Shown: positions 1 to 5,033 of the stretch, piece after piece
How positions within the stretch are numbered: the stretch's first letter is position 1
Layout: every line of letters starts with the position of its first letter
Assembly: GCA_947624465.1 (NCBI GenBank)
Contig: CANQKJ010000087.1
Location: forward strand, 1 to 8,522
DNA length: 8,522 nt
Direction: 5' to 3'
From: an uncultured Oscillospiraceae bacterium
Lineage (GTDB): Bacteria > Bacillota > Clostridia > Oscillospirales > Oscillospiraceae
Position numbers and translations under genes: made by a program
The notes under the pieces: model-generated
What the model was told of the DNA's origin: nothing
Seen by the model: the letters and a program-made list of their open reading frames with translations, nothing else
Databases searched by the model: none

Positions 1-269
1 TCGCGGCGGAGGAAGGAGCCGGGGATGCGGCCCACGGCGTACAGCTTCTCCTCAAAGTCCACGCTCAGGGGGAAGAAATCGATGCCGTCCCTGGGCCGGG
101 GGGAGGCGGTGACCGCCACCAGAACGGTGGTCTCGCCGTACTTCACCAGCGCGGAGGCGTTGGCCAGCTCGGCCACCTTGCCCACTTCGATGGACAGGGG
201 ACGGCCCGCCACGGTGGTCTCGTACTTGCGGTAATTGGAGAATTGCTTTGCCTTGATGACAGTTGACAT
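1..269 (-). CDS. pnp: Polyribonucleotide nucleotidyltransferase (PNPase), N-terminal part only
   Basis: PNPase is the phosphorolytic 3'-5' exoribonuclease that degrades mRNA, releasing nucleoside diphosphates, and works as a trimer in the cytoplasm. The gene runs off the left edge, so only the first 89 residues are visible. They read as the start of the first RNase PH-like domain: an early strand ending in the '[17 protein letters not shown]' stretch (residues 18-34), then '[13 protein letters not shown]' and '[23 protein letters not shown]', all typical of bacterial PNPase. The start is the ATG at 267-269, preceded by AAAGGAG (about 279-285) at normal spacing. It lies downstream of rpsO in the same direction, the common rpsO-pnp order. 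I see no clear sigma-A promoter between the two genes, so expression probably relies at least partly on read-through from rpsO. The S1 and KH RNA-binding domains expected at the C-terminus lie outside the window. Confidence 0.95.
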   Translation of the reverse strand, partial: MSTVIKAKQFSNYRKYETTVAGRPLSIEVGKVAELANASALVKYGETTVLVAVTASPRPRDGIDFFPLSVDFEEKLYAVGRIPGSFLRR

Positions 270-312
270 TGGGTTCGCTCCTTTTCTTTTGAGATGGTTC
301 GGAGCATCGCCC

Positions 313-368
313 TTTAGCACTTGAACACAGGCCCCGCCGATTGGCAGGACCCATGTTCAACTGCTAAA
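313..368 (-). promoter_or_regulatory. Long rod-like hairpin in the pnp 5' leader
   Basis: The two arms 313-338 and 343-368 pair in register around the four-base loop 339-342. Paired blocks are TTTAGCA/TGCTAAA (7), TTGAACA/TGTTCAA (7), then 2, 2 and 3 GC pairs, separated only by symmetric one- or two-base mismatches. That gives 21 pairs in 26 positions with no bulge. It sits 43 bases upstream of the pnp start. In Escherichia coli, a double-stranded pnp leader is cut by RNase III and then used by PNPase to repress its own mRNA. This element has the right place and shape for the same job, but that role is inferred. Its 5' arm starts inside the U-tract of the preceding terminator. Confidence 0.7.
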
Positions 369-394
369 AAAGCGCCGCTCCGGCGGGGAGGCGC
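366..394 (-). terminator. Rho-independent terminator between rpsO and pnp
   Basis: Read on the minus strand, the GC-rich hairpin GCGCC...GGCGC (arms 390-394 and 372-376, extended inward by TCC/GGA with a small bulge) is followed directly by six T (371-366). It would end or attenuate rpsO transcription before pnp. The T-run also forms part of the 5' arm of the pnp leader rod, so the two structures may compete. Confidence 0.7.
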
Positions 395-412
395 GGTGCC
401 GGGGAAACGGGG

Positions 413-442
413 AAAGGGCGGCGCGGGCCCGCGCCGCCCTTT
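413..442 (-). terminator. Perfect 30-base palindrome just after rpsO
   Basis: The stretch 413-442 is an uninterrupted palindrome (AAAGGGCGGCGCG, GGCC tip, then the complement) that folds into a 13-pair stem with a four-base loop. It begins 8 bases after the rpsO stop. The minus-strand tail has only three T before a C-run, so alone it is a weak terminator. It more likely protects the rpsO 3' end or acts together with the T-tailed hairpin 19 bases further on. Confidence 0.6.
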
Positions 443-450
443 ATTTGGAA

Positions 451-717
451 TTACTTGCGGATGCCCAGCTTGGCGATGATGGCGCGGTAGCGCTCGATGT
501 CCTTCTTGGCCAGGTAGTCCAGCAGCTTGCGGCGCTTGCCGATCATCTTGTACAGGCCGCGGCGGCTGTGGTTGTCGTGGATGTGGACCTTCAGGTGCTC
601 GGTGAGCTCGTTGATGCGGGCGGTCAGAATGGCGATCTGCACCTCGGGGGAGCCGGTGTCGGTCTCGTGGGTGCGGTTGGCCTCGATCACGGCCGTCTTC
701 TGGTCTTTGCGGATCAT
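451..717 (-). CDS. rpsO: 30S ribosomal protein S15
   Basis: S15 is a primary binding protein of the 30S subunit. It binds the 16S rRNA three-way junction of helices 20-22 and nucleates the platform. The 88-residue product has the usual family length and the conserved stretches '[19 protein letters not shown]' (residues 21-39), '[23 protein letters not shown]' and '[12 protein letters not shown]' at the C-terminus. The HDNHSRRGL segment carries rRNA-contacting residues. The start is ATG (715-717) behind AAAGGTGG (725-732), which is well spaced. The gene has its own extended -10 promoter, a leader of about 110 bases that could carry S15 autoregulation, and two hairpins after the stop that separate it from pnp. 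Confidence 0.98.
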   Translation of the reverse strand: MIRKDQKTAVIEANRTHETDTGSPEVQIAILTARINELTEHLKVHIHDNHSRRGLYKMIGKRRKLLDYLAKKDIERYRAIIAKLGIRK

Positions 718-828
718 GATTTTTCCACCTTTCGTTTTATTTCCCTGCCGCTGAGTATCGGGCGGGTGAAGTCCCGCGAGGCGGGCTGTTTTCCCGAAAC
801 CAAGCCGGTGGGCGGCGCTCTGAGCGTG
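718..828 (-). promoter_or_regulatory. Structured rpsO leader, candidate S15 autoregulatory region
   Basis: This is the predicted 5' untranslated region between the promoter and the rpsO start. A short hairpin CGCT-CAG-AGCG (816-826) stands right at the expected 5' end. Further down, CCCGC-CTC-GCGGG (773-785) can form a five-pair stem. The same GCGGG could instead pair with a second CCCGC copy nearer the ribosome binding site (about 759-767), so two folds exclude each other. S15 is known to repress its own mRNA through leader structures in several bacteria. I cannot match this leader to a named class, so the role is inferred. Confidence 0.4.
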
Positions 829-834
829 TTGAGA

Positions 835-863
835 AGCATATCACAATTTTCCCCGTTTGTAAA
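835..863 (-). promoter_or_regulatory. Sigma-A promoter of rpsO
   Basis: Minus strand: -35 TTTACA (858-863), a 17-base spacer, and -10 TATGCT (835-840) preceded by TGA, which makes an extended -10. The transcription start would be near 828. It lies between the terminator of the upstream gene and the rpsO leader. Confidence 0.75.
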
Positions 864-895
864 GGTGATTTTGCGTATCATGCAGTTTTTCTTTC

Positions 896-937
896 AAAAC
901 GCACGGAAGCGGGCCGGTTTTCCCGGTCCGCTTCGTG
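896..937 (-). terminator. Terminator of the 124-residue membrane protein gene
   Basis: Minus strand: an imperfect GC-rich stem of CACG, AAGCGG and CCGG pairing with their complements around a GAAAA loop (918-922), with one mismatch and one bulge. It is followed by CGTTTT, so the T-run is short (896-899). It lies 20 bases after the stop codon at 958-960. Confidence 0.6.
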
Positions 938-957
938 ATTTTGATAACGTATTTTCC

Positions 958-1332
958 TTAAAACGCCAGGATCCGCACCAGCAGGGCCGCCGCCACCGCC
1001 AGAACGGCCAGGGTGGACAGCAGCTCCCCGGCGATGACCGCGGCGTGTTCCCGCCGGACCCGGCGGGAGGCGCGGGGCGCGGGCTCCTCCCGGCGGGCGG
1101 GCGCCTCGTCCCATTCGGTCTCGTCGAAAGGCCCGTCCTCCTCTTCCAGGCGGGTCTCCGCCTCTTTGGCGGCCCTCCATGCGGCCAGGTCCACCACGTT
1201 GTTCCCGCCCTTTGCGGGGACGGCCCTGGAGGGGCGGACCAGCATGATCCGGCGGGGGGCGCCCACGGCCTGTTCCAGCGCTCCCTCCACCTCGATGCCC
1301 CTGGCGGTCAGTGTGTAATATACGGTCTCCAT
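958..1332 (-). CDS. Small protein of unknown function with a C-terminal membrane segment
   Basis: I do not recognise a family for this 124-residue protein. Residues 1-35 are an ordered-looking region ('YYTLTARGIEVEGALEQAVG'), then a 'VVDLAAWRAAKEAE' helix (47-60). A strongly acidic stretch follows (61-76, EEEDGPFDETEWDE), then a basic, proline- and arginine-rich linker (77-95). A single hydrophobic helix occupies about residues 98-122 and ends two residues before the C-terminus. That is a tail-anchor layout: a soluble N-terminal domain facing the cytoplasm, with the end in the membrane. The start is ATG (1330-1332) with AAGGAGG (1342-1348) nine bases upstream. An ATG seven bases upstream is in another frame. 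It is a single-gene unit with a near-consensus promoter and its own terminator, which argues that it is real and well expressed. Confidence 0.8.
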   Translation of the reverse strand: METVYYTLTARGIEVEGALEQAVGAPRRIMLVRPSRAVPAKGGNNVVDLAAWRAAKEAETRLEEEDGPFDETEWDEAPARREEPAPRASRRVRREHAAVIAGELLSTLAVLAVAAALLVRILAF

Positions 1333-1440
1333 GGCATTGCGCCTCCTTGTCCTTGATGCCTCTATGATATCTCGAATAAAGTCCCATAAACCGGGCCTAT
1401 TAACCAGCGCCTCGTCGAACTTTTGTTTTAGTCTGACGCC

Positions 1441-1469
1441 ATCTTAATACATCCGTTCGATTTTGTCAA
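1441..1469 (-). promoter_or_regulatory. Sigma-A promoter of the 124-residue membrane protein gene
   Basis: Minus strand: -35 TTGACA (1464-1469), a 17-base spacer, -10 TAAGAT (1441-1446). Predicted start near 1434, leaving a leader of about 100 bases before the ATG at 1332. I saw no strong hairpin in that leader. Confidence 0.85.
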
Positions 1470-1504
1470 GGGGGTTTTCGAAAATTTGTTCTATCCGTTT
1501 GCGC

Positions 1505-1538
1505 AAAAAGAGACCGCTCCCAAACGGAAGCGGTCTCT
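1505..1538 (-). terminator. Rho-independent terminator of the M23 hydrolase gene
   Basis: Minus strand: perfect ten-pair stem AGAGACCGCT/AGCGGTCTCT (1529-1538 and 1509-1518) with a ten-base loop and a T5 tail (1509-1505). It begins 14 bases after the stop codon and clearly ends this unit before the next gene's promoter. Confidence 0.93.
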
Positions 1539-1552
1539 GTGACGGAATTGTG

Positions 1553-3061
1553 TCAGCTCAGATATCCCAGGGGGTTGACCTGGCGGCCGTTGATCCGGAC
1601 CTCGAAGTGGCAGTGCGGCCCGGTGGAATTGCCGGTGGAGCCCGCGTAGGCGATGGCCTGGCCCTGATATACCCGCTGGCCCACGCTCACCAGGATGGTG
1701 GAGTTGTGGGCATAGGCGGTCTGGGTGCCGTTGTCGTGGGTGATGACCACCAGCTTGCCGTAGCTCCCCTGCCAGCCGGCCCAGGTGACCTTGCCACCGT
1801 CGGCGGCCTTGACGGTGGTGCCGTAGGGCACGCCGATGTCCACGCCCAGATGGGTGGTGCCCCAGCGGTAGCCGAAGGGGGAGGTGATGGTGCCGCGCAC
1901 CGGCCAGATGAAGTAGCCGTTGGAGGCGGTGGCGGGCTTGACCTTGGTGCCGGTGTAGATATAGGTGGTAGTGGCCTCTTTGATGACCTGGGAGGACAGC
2001 TCGGTGCGCTCCTGCTCTATGCCGTTGAGGCAGGCGACCTCATAGGTCACCAGGGCCTGGCCGTCCTCGCCCTGCTCCTTGACCTTGGTGTCGCCGATAT
2101 ACAGATCGTCGGTCTCGATATACTCCACCGGGCTCTTGATGGTCTCCTCACACTGCACGGTGGCGCGGGTGATCACCGACAGGAAGGGGACCTCCTGCTG
2201 GACCAGCAGCAGATCGCCCACCCACAGCTTGTTCACGTCCACCTCGGGGTTCAGGGCGGACAGCTCGGCCACGGTCATCCCGTAGGAGCGGGCGATGGCG
2301 CTGAAGGTGTCGCCCTGCTTCACCTCATAATAGACGTCCTCCACCTGAGGCGCGGTGAGCGCCGCCCGGATGGCGGGCACGTCGAACTTGGTGTTGGCGG
2401 GCACCGTCACCTGGTAGACGGACACGGGGGCCACGAACTCATAGCTCTCAGTGTCCTCGGTGAGATAGGGCTGGGCGGCGGCGGCCAGCGCCTGGTCCAG
2501 CTCCGCTTTGTCGGCGGCGCAGCCCAGCTCCTGCCCGTCCACGGACAGGGCCCAGGCGGTCATATAGGCGTCGTCCTCCACCCCGCTGAACAGGGCGGCC
2601 TCGATCTCCCGGGTGTCAGTAAAGCCCTCGGCGGTCTCGGTGTACACGGGGGTGATGGTCACGTCGGCCTTGTAGTCATACTCCTCGCCCAGGATGCCGG
2701 ACACCTGCTCCTCCAGGTCGCTGACGATCGTGTCCCAGTCCTCCTGGCGCTCCAGCACGCCCATCTCTACGCCGTCCACCTCCAGCACATAGGCCCGGGT
2801 GTAGGTGCCGTTGAAGGCGGCCCAGCCGATGACGACGGCCACCAGCGTCAGGTACAGCAGGGGGGAGACGGGGTGTTTGGCCACGGCGGCCCTGGCCTTC
2901 TCCAGGAAGCGGCCGGCCTTGTCCCAGGCGCCGGCGGTGGCGGCGCTGGCCTTTTCCCAGCCCGCGTCGGCCGCGGCAGCGGTCTTTTTGCCCAGCTTTC
3001 CGAAAAGCTCTTTCAGCCGCCCGGCGGCGCCGCTCCTCCGGGGATCCCGCTGTTCATCCAT
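1553..3061 (-). CDS. Membrane-anchored M23 peptidoglycan endopeptidase with LysM and G5 domains
   Basis: This is a 502-residue cell-wall hydrolase predicted to cut peptide crosslinks in peptidoglycan outside the membrane. In order: a cytoplasmic, Ala/Lys-rich amphipathic N-terminus (1-62), one membrane helix (about 67-84), and an extracellular region of unclear fold (88-240). Then come a LysM glycan-binding domain (about 243-287, 'YYEVKQGDTFSAIARSYGM', ending 'LWVGDLLLV'), a G5-like domain (about 295-372), and the M23 domain (about 388-500). All M23 residues are present: zinc ligands H404 and D408 in 'HLGVDIG', the H452 of 'AYAHNS', and H483/H485 in 'GPHCHFEV'. It should therefore be active. 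The ATG start (3059-3061) has AGGAGG (3070-3075) eight bases upstream. The gene is transcribed alone from a good promoter with a WalR-like box at the start site. Its exact physiological role (growth, division or sporulation) cannot be told from the sequence. Confidence 0.93.
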   Translation of the reverse strand: MDEQRDPRRSGAAGRLKELFGKLGKKTAAAADAGWEKASAATAGAWDKAGRFLEKARAAVAKHPVSPLLYLTLVAVVIGWAAFNGTYTRAYVLEVDGVEMGVLERQEDWDTIVSDLEEQVSGILGEEYDYKADVTITPVYTETAEGFTDTREIEAALFSGVEDDAYMTAWALSVDGQELGCAADKAELDQALAAAAQPYLTEDTESYEFVAPVSVYQVTVPANTKFDVPAIRAALTAPQVEDVYYEVKQGDTFSAIARSYGMTVAELSALNPEVDVNKLWVGDLLLVQQEVPFLSVITRATVQCEETIKSPVEYIETDDLYIGDTKVKEQGEDGQALVTYEVACLNGIEQERTELSSQVIKEATTTYIYTGTKVKPATASNGYFIWPVRGTITSPFGYRWGTTHLGVDIGVPYGTTVKAADGGKVTWAGWQGSYGKLVVITHDNGTQTAYAHNSTILVSVGQRVYQGQAIAYAGSTGNSTGPHCHFEVRINGRQVNPLGYLS

Positions 3062-3130
3062 CTATGATTCCTCCTCACGCCGCTCGCGCGGCGGATCAGT
3101 TTCCTGAAATGTAACAAAACCGTCAAAGTG

Positions 3131-3147
3131 GTTACAATTTGGTTACA
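3131..3147 (-). promoter_or_regulatory. WalR (YycF)-like direct repeat at the hydrolase transcription start
   Basis: Minus strand: TGTAAC, five bases, TGTAAC. This fits the published Firmicutes WalR consensus TGTWAH-N5-TGTWAH at every fixed position. A third half-site, TGTTAC (3111-3116), lies further downstream. The pair covers about +1 to +16 of the predicted transcript, a place more typical of repression than activation. WalRK controls cell-wall hydrolases in Bacillus and Staphylococcus, so the target gene fits. Binding in this organism is inferred. Confidence 0.45.
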
Positions 3148-3152
3148 GCGCT

Positions 3153-3181
3153 ATCCTACTCCAAATTTGGGCCGCCGTCAA
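3153..3181 (-). promoter_or_regulatory. Sigma-A promoter of the M23 hydrolase gene
   Basis: Minus strand: -35 TTGACG (3176-3181), 17-base spacer, -10 TAGGAT (3153-3158). The spacer holds a perfect ten-base palindrome, CCAAATTTGG (3161-3170). The promoter is back to back with that of the HAD phosphatase: the two -35 hexamers are 35 bases apart. Confidence 0.8.
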
Positions 3182-3216
3182 CCCCTATTTTCATTTTCTC
3201 CATTCTGCCCAAGCCC

Positions 3217-3246
3217 TTGACAGAACGCGCCCGCGTCAAGTAGAAT
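3217..3246 (+). promoter_or_regulatory. Sigma-A promoter of the HAD phosphatase gene
   Basis: -35 TTGACA (3217-3222), 18-base spacer, -10 TAGAAT (3241-3246). The spacer contains the palindrome ACGCG-CC-CGCGT (3225-3236). The motif is also framed by CTTGAC (3216-3221) and its inverse GTCAAG (3235-3240). These are operator-like, but no known regulator is recognised. Confidence 0.8.
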
Positions 3247-3291
3247 AAACCCGTCGATTCCAGGCAGGCTGTATGGGGAGGAGGGCGGTCC

Positions 3292-4131
3292 ATGGCCAAG
3301 TTCGACGGCGTTTTGTTCGTCACCGATTATGACGATACCCTGTATGACCTGACGCTCTCCGTGTCGGAGGAGAACCGGGCCGCCATCCGGTATTTCATCG
3401 CCAACGGAGGCCGCTTTTCGGTGGCCACCGGCAGGGCGCATACCACCTTCACCCCCCAGATCGAACGGGAGCGCCTGGAGCTCAACGCGCCCGTGGTGCT
3501 GTCCAACGGCGCGGCCATTTACGACTACCGGGCGGACCGGTATCTGGAGCGCACCCTCCTACACGAGGACACTCCCGCCCGCCTCGCGGAGCTGTGCGGC
3601 CGCTTCCCCGATCTGGCCTTCGAGGCCTACCACGGGGAGGACATCTACGTCCACAACCCCAACCTGGTGACCATGACCCACCTGAAGCGGGTGGCCCGGC
3701 CCTATATCTCCTGTCCCATCCGGGATATGCCCGTCCCCTGGAACAAGGTCATCATGGAGCAGGACGAGCCCTACCTGAAGGACGTCCGGGGGGAACTGCT
3801 GTCCCGCTGGAGGGAGGATTACGAGGTCATCTTCTCCAACCGCTATCTGCTGGAGGTCACCCGCAAGGGGAGCAACAAGGGGACCATGGTGGCAAAGATC
3901 GCCGGGCTGCTGGGCATTTCCCGGGAAAACCTCTACTGCATGGGGGACAACCAGAACGACATCCCCATGCTGGCCCTGTCCGCCATCCCCTTCGCCCCGG
4001 CCAACTGCGCCAAAGAGGTGCGGGACTGGGGGGCCCGCATCCTGAACCACTGCGACGACCACGCCGTGGCCCAGGCCATCGAAATCCTGGACAGACGCTA
4101 TGAAGCGCGCGAAAAGCCCGCCGTCCTGTGA
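3292..4131 (+). CDS. Cof-type HAD-IIB family hydrolase (sugar-phosphate-type phosphatase)
   Basis: Cytoplasmic haloacid dehalogenase-superfamily phosphatase of 279 residues, the usual length for the Cof/HAD-IIB group. Motif I is 'TDYDDTLYD', with nucleophile D12 and acid/base D14. The residue after it is D15 where most relatives have G. Motif II is T46 in 'SVATGR', motif III is K196 in 'KGSNKG', and motif IV is 'MGDNQNDIPML' with D219 and D223 for magnesium. The alpha/beta cap lies between motifs II and III (about 80-190). Family members act on sugar phosphates, FMN, pyridoxal phosphate and similar small metabolites, and the substrate cannot be read from the sequence. The start is ATG 3292 with GGAGGAGGG ending six bases upstream. 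It is a single-gene unit sitting where mnmE/mnmG often follow jag in other Firmicutes, and its stop codon lies in the loop of its own terminator. Confidence 0.92.
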   Translation: MAKFDGVLFVTDYDDTLYDLTLSVSEENRAAIRYFIANGGRFSVATGRAHTTFTPQIERERLELNAPVVLSNGAAIYDYRADRYLERTLLHEDTPARLAELCGRFPDLAFEAYHGEDIYVHNPNLVTMTHLKRVARPYISCPIRDMPVPWNKVIMEQDEPYLKDVRGELLSRWREDYEVIFSNRYLLEVTRKGSNKGTMVAKIAGLLGISRENLYCMGDNQNDIPMLALSAIPFAPANCAKEVRDWGARILNHCDDHAVAQAIEILDRRYEAREKPAVL

Positions 4132-4143
4132 GACGGCGGGCTT
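4114..4143. terminator. Bidirectional terminator between the HAD gene and jag
   Basis: Perfect 12-pair stem AAGCCCGCCGTC/GACGGCGGGCTT (4114-4125 and 4132-4143) with a six-base loop holding the HAD stop codon TGA (4129-4131). On the minus strand it is followed by TTTT (4115-4112, overlapping the stem base) and serves jag. On the plus strand the tail is CTTCCTTGTT, a looser T-rich run, serving the HAD gene. The jag stop is 12 bases away. Confidence 0.88.
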
Positions 4144-4155
4144 CCTTGTTCCTGT

Positions 4156-5019
4156 TCAGGCGTTGGGGTCATAGGTGACCACGGTGCGCCGGTTGGGTTC
4201 GGTGCCGATGGAGTGGGTGGACACCCCGGGGAAGTCCTGGAGGGCGGTGTGGATCACGTGCCGCTCATAGGCGTTCATGGGCTCCAGGGTGATGTTCCGG
4301 CGGTATTTGACCACCTTGGCGGCGGTCTTGCGGGCCAGCCGGTTCAGGGACTCCTCCCGCCTGGCCCGGTAGCCCTCGGCGTCCACATGGATACGGACCC
4401 GATGGCTCCTGCCCCGGTTGACGGCGTAGCTGGTCAACTGCTGGATGGCGTCCAGGGTCTCTCCCCGGTGGCCGATGAGGGGACCCAGGTCCTCCCCCTC
4501 CAGCACCACCTGATAGGCGTCCTCCGTCCTGGTAACGGTGGGGACGGCCCGCACGCCCAGCTGCTCAAACAGCCCGGTCTGGAATTGGACGATGGCGGCG
4601 GACACCTCGTCGTCCACCGGCTCCCCCACGGGGGCGGGGACAGGGGCGGGCGTCCCGGCCTCGGGCCTGGGCTGCGGGGCGGGCTGGGGCTTTTTCTCTT
4701 TGGGCCTGCGCTCTTTTTTCTCCGGTCTGGAGGCGGGCGTCTCCGCCTTGGGAGTCTCCGCCTTGGGAGTCTCCGCCTTGGGAGTCTCCGCCCCGGGGGC
4801 CGGCGCCTCAGGCGCGGGAGCGGGGGCGGGTCCCGGCTCGTCGGGGGCCTCGTAGGTGAGCTTCACCCTGGCCGGCACCGAGCCGATGCCCAGGAAGCCC
4901 GCTTTTCCCCGGTGGAGGACCTCCACGGAGACGTCGTCCCGCTCCAGCCCAAGCTGGAGCAGGCCCCGGGTGATGGCCTCGTCCTCGGTCTTGCCGGTGA
5001 CTTCAATATAGTTCAGCAC
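4156..5019 (-). CDS. jag: Jag/KhpB (EloR) RNA-binding protein
   Basis: Cytoplasmic RNA-binding protein of 287 residues. Jag/KhpB/EloR proteins pair with the small KH protein KhpA and influence cell elongation and peptidoglycan synthesis in streptococci and other Firmicutes. Domains: Jag_N (about 1-53, with the hallmark 'GKAGFLGIG' at 38-46), a long low-complexity Pro/Ala/Glu/Lys linker (57-135), a KH domain (about 140-212, with GxxG loop G183-H-R-G186), and an R3H domain (about 215-283, with R253 and H257 in 'ERHVIH'). The start is GTG (5017-5019) with AAGGAG (5030-5035) about ten bases upstream, overlapping the yidC stop. The other nearby GTG is out of frame. The linker holds an exact KAETP repeat made by a 15-base DNA repeat. 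It is the last gene of the rpmH operon here. Confidence 0.95.
   Translation of the reverse strand: MLNYIEVTGKTEDEAITRGLLQLGLERDDVSVEVLHRGKAGFLGIGSVPARVKLTYEAPDEPGPAPAPAPEAPAPGAETPKAETPKAETPKAETPASRPEKKERRPKEKKPQPAPQPRPEAGTPAPVPAPVGEPVDDEVSAAIVQFQTGLFEQLGVRAVPTVTRTEDAYQVVLEGEDLGPLIGHRGETLDAIQQLTSYAVNRGRSHRVRIHVDAEGYRARREESLNRLARKTAAKVVKYRRNITLEPMNAYERHVIHTALQDFPGVSTHSIGTEPNRRTVVTYDPNA
4739..4792. repeat. 15-base in-frame tandem repeat within jag
   Basis: Three identical copies of GTCTCCGCCTTGGGA (4739-4753, 4754-4768, 4769-4783) plus the first nine bases of a fourth (4784-4792). On the coding strand they give repeated KAETP units (residues about 77-95) in the linker between Jag_N and the KH domain. 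The exact identity suggests recent slippage. Copy changes keep the frame and would alter only linker length. Confidence 0.95.
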
Positions 5020-5033
5020 AGTTTCAGCACTCC

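Noticed and set aside
445..1356. Long open frames on the plus strand opposite rpsO and the 124-residue gene, and similar long plus-strand frames opposite the M23, jag and yidC genes
   Set aside because: They are antisense shadows of well-identified minus-strand genes in GC-rich DNA, with Gly/His/Val-rich compositions typical of reverse frames and no family resemblance.
878..1387. Longer minus-strand frame covering the 124-residue gene in another register
   Set aside because: Its product is Gly/Arg/Pro-rich low complexity, it runs through the terminator at 896-937, and the competing frame has the ribosome binding site and a membrane helix.
1447..1463. CGAAC in the promoter spacer of the 124-residue gene as part of a LexA (SOS) box
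   Set aside because: The second half of the CGAAC-N4-GTTCG palindrome is not present; only two of its bases match.
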